NCBI RefSeq assembly: GCF_900156785.1
Contig: NZ_FTOP01000018.1
Coordinates: 1 to 64,000, forward strand
Direction: 5' to 3'
Length of the DNA stretch: 64,000 nt
Origin: Belliella pelovolcani
GTDB taxonomy: Bacteria > Bacteroidota > Bacteroidia > Cytophagales > Cyclobacteriaceae
Positions 17,352 through 25,145 of this stretch are shown in pieces. The position numbers and the translations under genes were made by a program. Each line of letters opens with the position of its first letter. The stretch's first letter is position 1. A model generated the notes under the pieces. The model was not told the origin of the DNA and ran no database searches. It was given only the letters and a program-made list of their open reading frames with translations.

Positions 17352-17480
17352 TACTGGCAACGTGATTCAGATTGGAGACGGCGGGCATTCGAAGCCGTTC
17401 CCTCCCAACTTACTCCTAACTTCTTAAAGATAGTGAACTTTCATTTTACTTTGAACCGCCCGCTGGATCCAAGGTGCTGT
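17352..17480 (-). other. attC-like site interrupted by the group II intron
   Basis: This is the part of a roughly 136 bp attC-like site that lies left of the intron; its last bases are at 19348-19354. In minus-strand order the rebuilt site runs GCCCATAAC, then TTGGATCC and GCGGGC, a loop, GCCCGC, TCCAA and the box GTTGCCAGTA. TTGGA pairs with TCCAA and GCGGGC with GCCCGC, giving paired inner boxes between the outer AAC and GTT. Length and box order match the uninterrupted site at 25146-25280. Confidence 0.7.
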
Positions 17481-19347
17481 GTGTGCCTTGAATGGTGAAT
17501 ATAGGTCAAAAAGTTGACCGTTCCAACGGGTGAAAGTCCCTTAAGCGCGGGGGTAACGTCCCGAAGCCAAGCAAGTGGCAAGCTGGTTTGCCGTGAGGTA
17601 TGCAGTGAAGTAAGCCAGACTGCGGTGTCTGTACTGACGAACAGAGCCTGTCCCGAAAATCGGGAAACCATATACGGAGGCTATGAGGTCGGATGAGGTG
17701 GCACAGCACACCGAAGTCCAAACCTTCCGCTAGGGAGGAAGTACCGAAGTAGTAGATATGGCAGAGATAGACACAAGGATATTCACCTTACCGAGGGAGG
17801 TCTTTGGGTGTCGGGAACACCTAAAAGAAGTCAGCCGAGGTCATAGTAGTTGCCGGCAACGAGCTGTATGAGCTACAGAGGTCTCACTGGGCAGCGAAGG
17901 ACTGAACATTGGATTACGTCCAAATTCGATAGGGAGCAACTTTTGTGGCAGCCTTATCTTAAGCGGACAGGGTTAACAGATTAAGTTATGATAGAAAAAG
18001 TACTCAACCGTAAGAACCTTTACAAAGCATACCGACAGGTGGTGCGGAACAAGGGTTCGGCAGGGGTGGACGGCATGAAGGTCACCGAACTGCTCTCCTT
18101 TCTGGAAAGCAACAGGGATAGGATTGCCACATCCATCCTCAACCACAGTTATGTACCCAAACCTATCAAAGGGGTCGAGATACCCAAGAGTAACGGAAAG
18201 ACAAGATTGCTCGGAGTTCCCACAGTAGTAGACAGATGGCTCCAACAGGCGTTAAGCCAAGTGCTGATGACTAAATACGAACTTACGTTCGAAGAGCACA
18301 GCTACGGCTTCCGCCCAGAGAAGAACATCCATAAGGCTGTAACACAAGCTCTGAAAAACATCAATGATGGCTATCAGGATATAGTGGACATCGACCTTAA
18401 GGGATTCTTTGACGAGGTTGACCACTCGGTTCTACTTCAATTGATCTACCAACGGGTAAAATGTCCGACTACCCTAAGGCTTATCCGAAAGTGGCTGCGT
18501 GCACCTATCCAGATCAACGGGAAACTGCACAGGCGTAGAAAAGGAGTACCACAGGGATCTCCTATCAGTCCGCTTTTATCCAATATCCTTCTGGATTTAC
18601 TGGATAAGGATCTGGAACGAAGAAACCTGAAATACGTCCGATATGCAGATGATTTCAGCATCTACACCAAGTCAAAGAAGGAAGCCAGAAAAGTGGGCAA
18701 CGAGATTTACCTTTTTCTAAAGGAAAAACTCAGACTTCCCATCAACAGGGAGAAAAGCGGCATCCGAAGACCGTCCAATTTTGAAATCTTGGGTCATGCA
18801 TTTGTTCCAACGTACCAAAAAGGAGTCAAAGGAAAATATCAGTTGGTGGTGAAGAAAAACAGCTGGGACTCACTGAAACGCAAGCTCAAGCAGATCACCA
18901 AGAAAACCAAACCCTACAGTTTTGAGGAAAGACTCAAAAAGCTGGCAGAGGTATGGCGGGGATGGGTAAACAATTACCGTCTTGCCAGAATCTCCGCAAA
19001 GCTGAAATCACTCGACGAGTGGCTAAGAAACCGACTTCGATACTGTATTTGGCACGACTGGAAGAAACCCGAGCGGAAACGTAAAAACCTGATCAGATTG
19101 GGAGTGGACCAAGACCATGCCTATGCATGGAGTAGAACCAGGAAAGGGGGATGGGCTGTTGCCCAGAGTCCGATTCTGATCACTACGATAACTTTGTCAC
19201 GACTAAGAAGAAAAGGTTATGAATCCATGCTTTCTTATTACCTCAAATCGCAACCTACAATCCAGTGAACCGCCGTATACGAGACCCGTACGTACGGTGG
19301 TGTGAGAGGCGCACCGTGAGCTTATGGCTCACGGCCGTCTACTCGAT
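17481..19347 (+). mobile_element. Group II intron inserted in an attC-like site
   Basis: The intron begins GTGTGCC at 17481 and ends CTACTCGAT at 19347. About 500 bases of structured 5' RNA, without a long frame, precede the maturase gene. A domain V-like hairpin follows its stop codon (about 19268-19306: CCGCCGTATAC, GAGA loop region, GTACGTACGG). Domain VI-like CCGTGAGC/GCTCACGG then precedes the 3' end. Joining the flanks (GCTGT at 17476-17480 with TATGGGC at 19348) restores GTTATGGGC, the perfect complement of GCCCATAAC at 20061-20069. The insertion point TGT/T and the maturase without endonuclease domain fit the group IIC-attC introns known from integrons; the class call is an inference. 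Confidence 0.85.
17988..19268 (+). CDS. ltrA: Group II intron reverse transcriptase/maturase
   Basis: The 426-residue protein contains the reverse transcriptase domain (residues about 25-280) with KGVPQGSPISPLLSN and the catalytic YADD at 219-222. The maturase (X) domain follows (WRGWVNNYRL), then a group II C-terminal segment (GWAVAQSPIL). It lacks an HNH endonuclease domain, as is usual for IIC-type introns of 400-430 residues. It lies inside the intron between the 5' RNA and domain V. The gene is intact and base usage is more GC-rich than the neighbouring cassettes, as expected for a mobile element. It would copy and splice the intron into structured single-stranded targets. Confidence 0.95.
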   Translation: MIEKVLNRKNLYKAYRQVVRNKGSAGVDGMKVTELLSFLESNRDRIATSILNHSYVPKPIKGVEIPKSNGKTRLLGVPTVVDRWLQQALSQVLMTKYELTFEEHSYGFRPEKNIHKAVTQALKNINDGYQDIVDIDLKGFFDEVDHSVLLQLIYQRVKCPTTLRLIRKWLRAPIQINGKLHRRRKGVPQGSPISPLLSNILLDLLDKDLERRNLKYVRYADDFSIYTKSKKEARKVGNEIYLFLKEKLRLPINREKSGIRRPSNFEILGHAFVPTYQKGVKGKYQLVVKKNSWDSLKRKLKQITKKTKPYSFEERLKKLAEVWRGWVNNYRLARISAKLKSLDEWLRNRLRYCIWHDWKKPERKRKNLIRLGVDQDHAYAWSRTRKGGWAVAQSPILITTITLSRLRRKGYESMLSYYLKSQPTIQ

Positions 19348-20048
19348 TATGGGCTTTTTTTCTTTATAAGTAGACTTTCAAATCGATTAAAGACTTTCTG
19401 AAGTATAAAATATTTTCCTTCGAAAAGGCCATTCTCAATTTTAATTATTTCATGTTCTGGGTATTTCATTGTTAAATTTATTTCACCACTTCCTGCAACT
19501 GGTAAAAATTCTTTTTCAGGATAATTCCAAATATCAACCAATTCAAATAATTGATTTAGTTGATTTAGAGTCAAGGTATCCAATTGAAAATTTTGTTTTC
19601 CTTTTAGGGCAGAGTAAAGTTCTCCTTCATAAGTCACAAGTCCATTGCTATCAATATGCATACTAAAAAAAGGTAATCTCCCTTTAACATCCCCACTTTC
19701 AAAGATTAGATAATCAAATTTTCTTGGGTTACTTATTGTTATCCTTTCAAATTCTAAAATATAATTATCTCGTTGAAAGTCAGTTATTTTAATATGATTA
19801 TTATCGACGAAATCTATTTTTCCTACACTTTCTAATTCAGAACCTTCAACAATTAAAGTATCATTTTTAATCGAATAATAGAAAAATCCATAACTATCCC
19901 AGAATGGATTTGTCATAACTGAGTCTTGAATTAATATAGTTTGCTCACCATACCAAATACCATTTAGATTAACCTTTATGGCTTCCTCTTCTCCATTATT
20001 ACAGGAGAAAAGAATTATGCTAAAAAATAAAAGGTATAGATTTTTCAT
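19347..20048 (-). CDS. Hypothetical lipoprotein, cassette gene
   Basis: The 233-residue protein starts MKNLYLLFFSIILFSCNNG, a lipoprotein signal with the lipobox cysteine at about 16. Strand-rich sequence follows: GTWYGE-like repeats (LNGIWYGEQTILIQD), IEGSELESVGKIDFV and a second half with the TYEGELYSALKGKQ segment. No family is recognised with confidence. It is probably anchored to a membrane facing the periplasm. The stop codon TAA lies in the cassette box GCCCATAAC, which the group II intron splits; the intron's last T keeps the stop intact. The upstream box is GTTATGGGC (minus strand, 20061-20069). Confidence 0.7.
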   Translation of the reverse strand: MKNLYLLFFSIILFSCNNGEEEAIKVNLNGIWYGEQTILIQDSVMTNPFWDSYGFFYYSIKNDTLIVEGSELESVGKIDFVDNNHIKITDFQRDNYILEFERITISNPRKFDYLIFESGDVKGRLPFFSMHIDSNGLVTYEGELYSALKGKQNFQLDTLTLNQLNQLFELVDIWNYPEKEFLPVAGSGEINLTMKYPEHEIIKIENGLFEGKYFILQKVFNRFESLLIKKKSP

Positions 20049-20060
20049 ATTCGTCTAATT

Positions 20061-20069
20061 GCCCATAAC
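20061..20069 (-). other. R'-like cassette boundary box
   Basis: On the minus strand this reads GTTATGGGC, 12 bases upstream of the lipoprotein start codon. It is the exact complement of the GCCCATAAC box at the end of the same gene once the intron is removed (17479-17480 joined to 19348-19354). Complementary first and last boxes of a unit are what circular integron cassettes produce. Confidence 0.65.
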
Positions 20070-20165
20070 TTTTATATAACCATGACAATTTTCAGGCTTA
20101 GCCAACCACCGATCGATAACTAAACCTGATTTTTATATAAAATTTATCAGGTTTATTTGGATCCT

Positions 20166-20216
20166 CCAAACCTACCCATTCCCCCACAAACAAAAAATAC
20201 CCCCAACAGGGTATTT
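20166..20216. repeat. 51 bp repeat with terminator hairpin, copy 1
   Basis: These 51 bases are identical to 33349-33399. The 3' part holds AATACCC/GGGTATT, a 7 bp hairpin with a 6-base loop and A/T runs on both sides, so it can terminate on either strand. Here it lies between the lipoprotein and acetyltransferase cassettes. Confidence 0.7.
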
Positions 20217-20574
20217 TTCACCATAAAACTTACTATCCCTCGTCTGATGCGGGTAGGACGACGGAGATCCGGGATTTCCTCCCATGTGGGAGGCCAGCGC
20301 AAGCCTTGCGGGTGGATAGAGCCTGTCCCGATCACTATCGGGGCCTGTCCCGTGGAATCACGGGAGCAAATAAGTAAAAAGCATCTCTACCTACCAAGCC
20401 CTTCACCCTGCGGATGTCAGTCAATACGCCATAGGCGCACACAGCAGCCACTAACCAAATGCTATGCATTCATAGATGCCATTAAAAAAACAAACATAAT
20501 TATCTATAAAATCCCTGATAGATGAATGCATCAATCAGGGATTTTTTTGAGGGCTTTTGGCTAGTGGGCTAAAG
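20217..20574. repeat. Dispersed geneless repeat block, copy 3
   Basis: The left part (ACCATAAAACTTAC, CGGGTAGGACGACGGAGATC, GATAGAGCCTGTCCCGATC, CCCGTGGAATCACGGG) matches 22980-23170. The right part from 20390 matches 16680-16876 nearly base for base, with the CCACTAAC box (20448-20455), the ATCCCTGAT terminator hairpin (20508-20543) and the final CTAGTGGGCTAAAG. The final part abuts the GTTAGC box of the acetyltransferase cassette. Short palindromes such as CCCGATCACTATCGGG are interspersed. No gene is seen. Confidence 0.65.
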
Positions 20575-20603
20575 GTTAGCGGTTCGTTGATTTCTTTCTT
20601 TTG

Positions 20604-21134
20604 TCATACAGTTTCAAATTCTTTCGGATAAACTACTGTTCCCGAAATGTCTCTAAGGCCATCAGTTACTAATTCAATTGCCATAAACACGTTTGACGGA
20701 ACTTCAAAAGGTGCTTTTATCTTCCATTTGTCTGCTGACTGAAACCCAAACCTTGGGTAGTAGTGTTCGTGTCCCAAAACGATTACCGATTTGAAACCTA
20801 ATTCTTTTGCTACTTCAAATCCTTTCTTGATTAGTTGCCCGCCTATTCCACTTTTTTGAAGTTCAGGTCTAACTGCCATAGGTGCAAGTCCTAAACTTTC
20901 TTTCAGGTTTCCTGTGTCGTCTTTTATGTTGATTTTGGTAAACAATATATGCCCAACTATTTTATTGTTGTCTGTCGCTACAATTGAAAGTTCAGGGACA
21001 AAAGCTGTCTGATTTTTTCTTAGTGCGTCAACCAACTTAGCTTCATTTTCTTGTCCAAATGCAATTTGGTTAAGTTCAAAAACTTTTTTAAAGTCGTCTT
21101 TAGTTTCTTGTCTCAAAGAAATCTTGTTTGTCAT
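20604..21134 (-). CDS. GNAT-family N-acetyltransferase (YhbS-like)
   Basis: The 176-residue protein has the GNAT layout: an N-terminal helix region with AFGQENEAKLVDALRKN, strand SIVATDNNKIVGHILFTK, the acetyl-CoA loop (VRPELQKSGIGGQLIKKGF, with the Q-x-x-G-x-G/A signature) and a C-terminal strand with VLGHEHYYPRFGF. The YYPRFGF segment is typical of YhbS-like members. Substrate is unknown. The gene lies 18 bases downstream of the 115-residue gene on the same strand; the two share a cassette between the boxes at 20575-20582 and 21526-21534. Confidence 0.9.
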   Translation of the reverse strand: MTNKISLRQETKDDFKKVFELNQIAFGQENEAKLVDALRKNQTAFVPELSIVATDNNKIVGHILFTKINIKDDTGNLKESLGLAPMAVRPELQKSGIGGQLIKKGFEVAKELGFKSVIVLGHEHYYPRFGFQSADKWKIKAPFEVPSNVFMAIELVTDGLRDISGTVVYPKEFETV

Positions 21135-21152
21135 TTTATTCAGTTTTTAAAA

Positions 21153-21500
21153 TTAAATCTCTTCAATGATTGATGTGCCTTTTGAATTGTCTCCACTTGT
21201 CCATTGCCAAGTTTCGTGTAATCTCAACTTTCCATTTGTTAAAACTTCTGGTCTTGATTTGCAAATACCTGTCATCAGTTCGTTTTTGATGTTTATTTGA
21301 TGATAACGCAAATCAATATTTCCAAAATCATCTACTAAACCTATTAGATGTCCAATTTTAATTTTTCCACCTGAATAGGTCGCTGTTAATATACTTCCGT
21401 CTTGTTTGTAATGGAAAGTTGTCTCATCTGAAGTTTCTCCATTTTCAGAATTCATTGACGGTCTAAAAATTTTTCTATCGTAGTTTATCGTTTGTTTCAT
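21153..21500 (-). CDS. Small strand-rich protein of unknown function
   Basis: The 115-residue product is made of short strands (DETTFHYKQDGSILTATYSG, GKIKIGHLIGLVDDFGNIDL, RLHETWQWTSGD) ending in GTSIIEEI. Homologues are sometimes labelled N-acetylglutamate synthase in databases, but no acetyltransferase motif is present and that name should not be carried over. The pattern suggests a small beta-barrel or sheet that could bind a ligand. It is the first gene of a two-gene cassette with the GNAT acetyltransferase, which may explain the inherited name. No signal peptide is seen. Confidence 0.65.
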   Translation of the reverse strand: MKQTINYDRKIFRPSMNSENGETSDETTFHYKQDGSILTATYSGGKIKIGHLIGLVDDFGNIDLRYHQINIKNELMTGICKSRPEVLTNGKLRLHETWQWTSGDNSKGTSIIEEI

Positions 21501-21525
21501 TGTCTATTTCTGTCTTTTTACACTT

Positions 21526-21590
21526 CTGACTAACGTAACCAATACCCCTCAATTTGAGCTGACTTCCAATCATCATTAGTCAGTCAGACC
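21526..21590 (-). other. attC-like recombination site (short type)
   Basis: Plus-strand CTGACTAAC (21526-21534) and ATTAGTCAG (21574-21582) are inverted copies with one mismatch. Between them lies GTAACCAATACCCCTCAATTT and a CTCAATTTGAG palindrome centre. In minus-strand order this gives CTGACTAAT, then a 39-base interior, then GTTAGTCAG, just upstream of the 115-residue gene. It is nearly identical to 22671-22728. Confidence 0.65.
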
Positions 21591-21627
21591 CAAATTATCG
21601 ATTTACTTTTTAACTCCATTAATTTAA

Positions 21628-21929
21628 CTCCGATTCTGATCACTACTATAACCCTGTCACGCTTGAGACGAAAAGGGTACGAATCCATGCTTTCCTACCA
21701 CCTCAAATCCTGTCCGACTGGTTCTGCCGGGCGGACGCAACCTACAATCCAGTGAACTGGGACTGAGCGTTAAAAAAAATTCCAGTGGTAGATTTTAGCG
21801 AGGGATCAGTATGCAGGGAAGGTACAGCCTGCCGCGAACTTGATTCGGGGAAACCCGTATCCCGAAAGCCTTCGGGAATGGTGTGAGAGCCTCAACCTGA
21901 GCCGTTTGGCTTAGGTCGGGCTACTCGAT
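21628..21929 (+). mobile_element. 3' fragment of a group II intron (second copy)
   Basis: The fragment starts inside the reverse transcriptase C-terminus (CCGATTCTGATCACTACTAT, equal to the intact gene except for single changes) and includes its last codons, interrupted by a short insertion (TCCTGTCCGACTGGTTCTGC). It continues through a domain V-like region and ends CTACTCGAT at 21929. The RNA part from GGGACTGAGCG onward matches the fragment at 13623-13859. The exon that follows begins TAGCTC, so insertion again lies in a TAAC box at the end of a cassette, here directly after the VapC-like gene. Confidence 0.8.
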
Positions 21930-22360
21930 TAGCTCTCGTTTTTTTCCTTCATCTTCAGAAAATTCAATGGTGTCATAACTGCAATTGAAGAATTTCTATA
22001 ATCTTTTATATTCCGAGTAATAATTGCATCCAAATCTTTAATCGTTAGGGCAGAAGAATATTGAACAGAATCTTCATAGTCTGTGAATTTATTCTTTAAG
22101 GCTTGAATAATCTCTCTTTTTGTTGTTCCAACAATTTCGGTCATTTCAGTTAATGTTTCAACAACTTCAAGAGCTTTTTTGTGTCCTAAAAACCTCCTCA
22201 GGATATAGTAAATATTATTGATACTTAAAGCAGATAAATATAGTTTTACGTTTCCTTGTTCATTTAGTTCAAAAAGTTCGCTTGCAGGATTAGCGTGAGG
22301 TTCTCGGTCAGTAAAAAAGTCAATAACTACGTCCGAATCTACAAAAAGTTTATACTCCAT
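21929..22360 (-). CDS. VapC-like PIN-domain toxin
   Basis: The 143-residue protein is a typical PIN-domain RNase: first acidic residues in LFVDSDVVIDFFTDREPH, a central NNIYYILRR helix with the following Glu residues, and the closing DYEDSVQYSSALTIKDLDAIIT, which carries the D-x-x-D and later Asp of the metal site. VapC toxins cleave tRNA or rRNA. It overlaps the DUF6364-like antitoxin gene by 11 bases. The stop codon TAA belongs to the cassette-end box; the last T is provided by the truncated group II intron. Confidence 0.85.
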   Translation of the reverse strand: MEYKLFVDSDVVIDFFTDREPHANPASELFELNEQGNVKLYLSALSINNIYYILRRFLGHKKALEVVETLTEMTEIVGTTKREIIQALKNKFTDYEDSVQYSSALTIKDLDAIITRNIKDYRNSSIAVMTPLNFLKMKEKNES

Positions 22361-22604
22361 ATTTTTTTGAAAGTTCTTCGGTTAAAATTTGTTTGTAGTC
22401 AAAATTGTCATCAGTTTTGATGATTCCCCTTAGTTTTCTAATTTTTGGTGAAAGTTGTTTTTCCTTTATTTTCATTCTTTTGACAGTCACAAACTTGAAG
22501 TAGTTTTCAACCATCTCCGAAAGACTTTGTCCTTTTTCCTTTGCATATTCTTTTGCAATTTCAATGACCTCTTTTTCTATTGTCAAAGTTAATTTGGTAT
22601 TCAT
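22350..22604 (-). CDS. DUF6364-like antitoxin
   Basis: The 84-residue protein begins MNTKLTLTIEKEVIEIAKEY, a ribbon-helix-helix-like strand and helix, followed by KEKGQSLSEMVENYFKFV, the second helix of the fold, and a charged C-terminal tail that would bind the toxin. This is the DUF6364 pattern common next to PIN toxins in Bacteroidota. It overlaps the downstream VapC-like gene by 11 bases. The RHH-like part would bind the operator of its own operon; the attC-like box at 22671 lies 66 bases upstream. Confidence 0.85.
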   Translation of the reverse strand: MNTKLTLTIEKEVIEIAKEYAKEKGQSLSEMVENYFKFVTVKRMKIKEKQLSPKIRKLRGIIKTDDNFDYKQILTEELSKKYGV

Positions 22605-22670
22605 ACTATTATTATTTTTGATAAATATACGTGTAATATTTCATATTTACAACACGTATCATTTTAAATG

Positions 22671-22728
22671 CTGACTAACGTAACCAATACCCCTCAATTT
22701 AAGCTCAATTCCAATCCTCGTTAGCCAG
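22671..22728 (-). other. attC-like recombination site (short type)
   Basis: Plus-strand CTGACTAAC (22671-22679) and GTTAGCCAG (22720-22728) are inverted copies with a single mismatch, separated by about 40 bases that contain CCAATACCCCTCAATTTAAG. In minus-strand order it reads R''-like CTGGCTAAC then R'-like GTTAGTCAG, lying just upstream of the antitoxin gene. It is the best-preserved copy of the short type. Confidence 0.65.
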
Positions 22729-22733
22729 ACCCA

Positions 22734-23325
22734 ATTTACCCATTCCCCTTTCAATTCCTTTAACCACCCCCAACTTTCTTTCCTAAAACCCCTCAAACCA
22801 AATCCCGCACCTCCTTGATCCACTTACAGGATTCAAAAAATCAAGGGTAGGATCCAAGAAACGCTAGAATATCAAATCCCCAATAATGGAAATAGGATTC
22901 CATGCCCAAACCAAAACCTCCTAAATAGAACCACAAACCAAAACAACTACTTCCTAAAACCCAGCTCAACCGAATATTTATTACCATAAAACTTACCAAG
23001 CCTCGTCTAATGCGGGTAGGATGACGGAGATCCGGGCCAGCGGTGGCCTCAAGCGCTGATAGAGCCTGTCCCGATCGCTATCGGGAATATCTCCGTCTTG
23101 CCCCGATGCCTCGGGGTTGTTACTTTTTGTGTCAATGCCTGTCCCGTGGCATCACGGGAACAAAAAGTAAAGAGCTTCTCTACCTACCAAACCCTTCACC
23201 CTGCGGATGTCAGTCAATACGCCGCAGCCACACAGCAGCCACGTATCCCGATGGCTATTGGGACCCTGATAGATTTTTTCTCCCATCAGGGCTTTTTTCG
23301 AGGGATTTTGGCTAGTGGGTTAAAT
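22734..23325. repeat. Dispersed geneless repeat block, copy 4 (longest)
   Basis: This block holds almost all sub-blocks found in the others: TTTACCCATTCCCCTTTCAA, AATCCCGCACCTCCTTGATC, CGGGTAGGATGACGGAGATC, the CCCTGCGGATGTCAGTCAAT stretch, CACAGCAGCCAC and the terminal GGCTAGTGGGTTAAAT. Short palindromes lie inside it: CCCGATCGCTATCGGG, CCCCGATGCCTCGGGG and CCCGTGGCATCACGGG. It ends against the GTTGGGTGC box of the DUF262 cassette. No coding capacity is convincing. Confidence 0.65.
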
Positions 23326-23360
23326 GTTGGGTGCTGGTATTCTTGTCACTCCGTTCATAT

Positions 23361-25103
23361 TTAGAACTTTAATTCCTTTTCAAGTTTTGATTTTAGCATA
23401 TCCCATCTTTCATCAACAAACTCAATAAAGCGTGTAAAGTCAGTTATTTTAGGCAATATCTGTTTCTCATAATTTATCTTGGTTGTCTTTGCCCAATCTT
23501 CAAAGGTTTTGTTGCTCTTTGACTTGTTTTCGTTACTATCAAGCATTTGAAGATTTACTATTCCGTTAAAGCACCAGTTGTCTGTATAATAATTTCCGCT
23601 CTCTTGGGTCAAATCAATTCCCTGTTTCTTTAAGTTCTTGGCAGAAAACTGGCTTTTTGGGAAAATATGGTCTTTGTTGAAGTCGTTATTTTTATAATCC
23701 AAATGCGGATATAATAATGCTAGAATAGGAAAGGCGTATCTATCTTCATAGGTTGTGAATAAAAGGTTTTCAATAGATTCATCATCCATTGTGATTGATT
23801 TTCTTGTCTTAGATAACTTTTTGGCAATAGCTTGTGCAGGAAAAAATTCAGCACCTTTTTTCACTTCGTCTTTTACTACATCTCTTATTTGTTTAAGAAC
23901 TGTATCAGCTTGTCCGCCAAATATGCGTTTTAATAAAACTGTATGAAACCAACGCTTTATAAGTTCTCTATCTTCTTTGTATGCAACTTTTGAGGTAAAT
24001 TGTTTTGTGCGATTACTAATAAATAAATAGTGAATGATTGGTAATAGAGCATTTTTTGAAGTTAAAGTTCTTTCTGCATATCCGAAATCACGAATGAGTT
24101 CGATTGCTTCTACAATTGCTGCTCTAATTCCATCCCAATTTTCCTTGAACTCTTTGGCATTGGCTATAGAAAAGTTAGTAACTCTGAACTTGATATCATC
24201 GCTAAAAATCAACAAGTAAGCTCGGATTATTAAATCCTTGTCTATCACTATTTCTGTTGAGTCCCAAATTTCATCTATAAGATTATTAAATTCGTCTCGG
24301 GCTGAAACTGTCCTAGAAGTCCAACCTGAAATTATGGTTGACATAATCAAGTCAGAATATGATAACTTTTCACCACCGCTATTTATTCTAATGAAAATAT
24401 TCAGGGCTTTATCATAGTCTTGTTCAAGTTCTAAATAGTAATTAATTAAAGTCTTGACGTGAATAACATCAAGTAGTTTGGATAGCGTATTACTTATGTT
24501 TTCGTTTGAATCCCATTCTTTTTTCTTTAGGAATTGATTTAATTCAAAAGTTCCATTGAGAGCAAGGATTTGACCAACTTCAAACCATATTTTATCAGAG
24601 TTTTGTAGTTCTTCCTTTGTCAAAAATCTAAAGTCATATACTCTACCATCTTCATTCTCATCTTCGTCAATAGAATCTTCAGTTAGGCAGAGATAAAGTT
24701 TTCTTGTCGGGATAGAGTGTTCATTGTCTTTCCAAGCAAAATTTTTCTTTTTATAAGCATATGAACCCTTTAATCCTATATACAAAGCTGTTAATCTTTG
24801 TTGTCCATCAAGAACGGCTTCAAAGTCAGGAATAGAAGAGGTGTTTACTTCCTGGCAATGAGTATTGTATTTTTCCCGATATGTTTTTAATACGGTATAA
24901 TATCTATGGTCAGTTTTGTTTTCTCCTTGAACTTTCCACATAAGCAAAGAGCCAATTGGGTAGTTTCTCATTAAGCTGTCAAAAAGTAATTCAATTTGTC
25001 CTGCACTCCATACAAATTCTCTTTGTATAGCCGGAAGTAAATATTGGTTGTAGTCAATTTTGTCAATCGCTTGTTTGATTGATATTGGTGGATAATAGCT
25101 CAT
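23361..25103 (-). CDS. DUF262/DUF1524 (GmrSD-like) protein
   Basis: The 580-residue protein has the DUF262 domain with QREFVWSAGQIELLFDSL and the nucleotide-linked signature DGQQRLTAL at 99-107. Its C-terminal part contains NKDHIFPKSQF, the H-x-x-P HNH nuclease motif of DUF1524. This is the architecture of GmrSD-like type IV restriction enzymes, which use NTP hydrolysis to cut modified DNA; here both parts are in one chain. The gene is the only one between the perfect boxes GTTGGGTGC (23326-23334) and GCACCCAAC (25146-25154) and so is the clearest single-gene cassette, at about 1.8 kb. Confidence 0.85.
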   Translation of the reverse strand: MSYYPPISIKQAIDKIDYNQYLLPAIQREFVWSAGQIELLFDSLMRNYPIGSLLMWKVQGENKTDHRYYTVLKTYREKYNTHCQEVNTSSIPDFEAVLDGQQRLTALYIGLKGSYAYKKKNFAWKDNEHSIPTRKLYLCLTEDSIDEDENEDGRVYDFRFLTKEELQNSDKIWFEVGQILALNGTFELNQFLKKKEWDSNENISNTLSKLLDVIHVKTLINYYLELEQDYDKALNIFIRINSGGEKLSYSDLIMSTIISGWTSRTVSARDEFNNLIDEIWDSTEIVIDKDLIIRAYLLIFSDDIKFRVTNFSIANAKEFKENWDGIRAAIVEAIELIRDFGYAERTLTSKNALLPIIHYLFISNRTKQFTSKVAYKEDRELIKRWFHTVLLKRIFGGQADTVLKQIRDVVKDEVKKGAEFFPAQAIAKKLSKTRKSITMDDESIENLLFTTYEDRYAFPILALLYPHLDYKNNDFNKDHIFPKSQFSAKNLKKQGIDLTQESGNYYTDNWCFNGIVNLQMLDSNENKSKSNKTFEDWAKTTKINYEKQILPKITDFTRFIEFVDERWDMLKSKLEKELKF

Positions 25104-25145
25104 ATTTTAATTTTATTGTTCAGTGTTTCGGGGTTCTCTACACTT

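Noticed and set aside
21153-21500. N-acetylglutamate synthase
   Set aside because: The name circulates for this family, but no acetyltransferase or kinase motif is present in the 115 residues.
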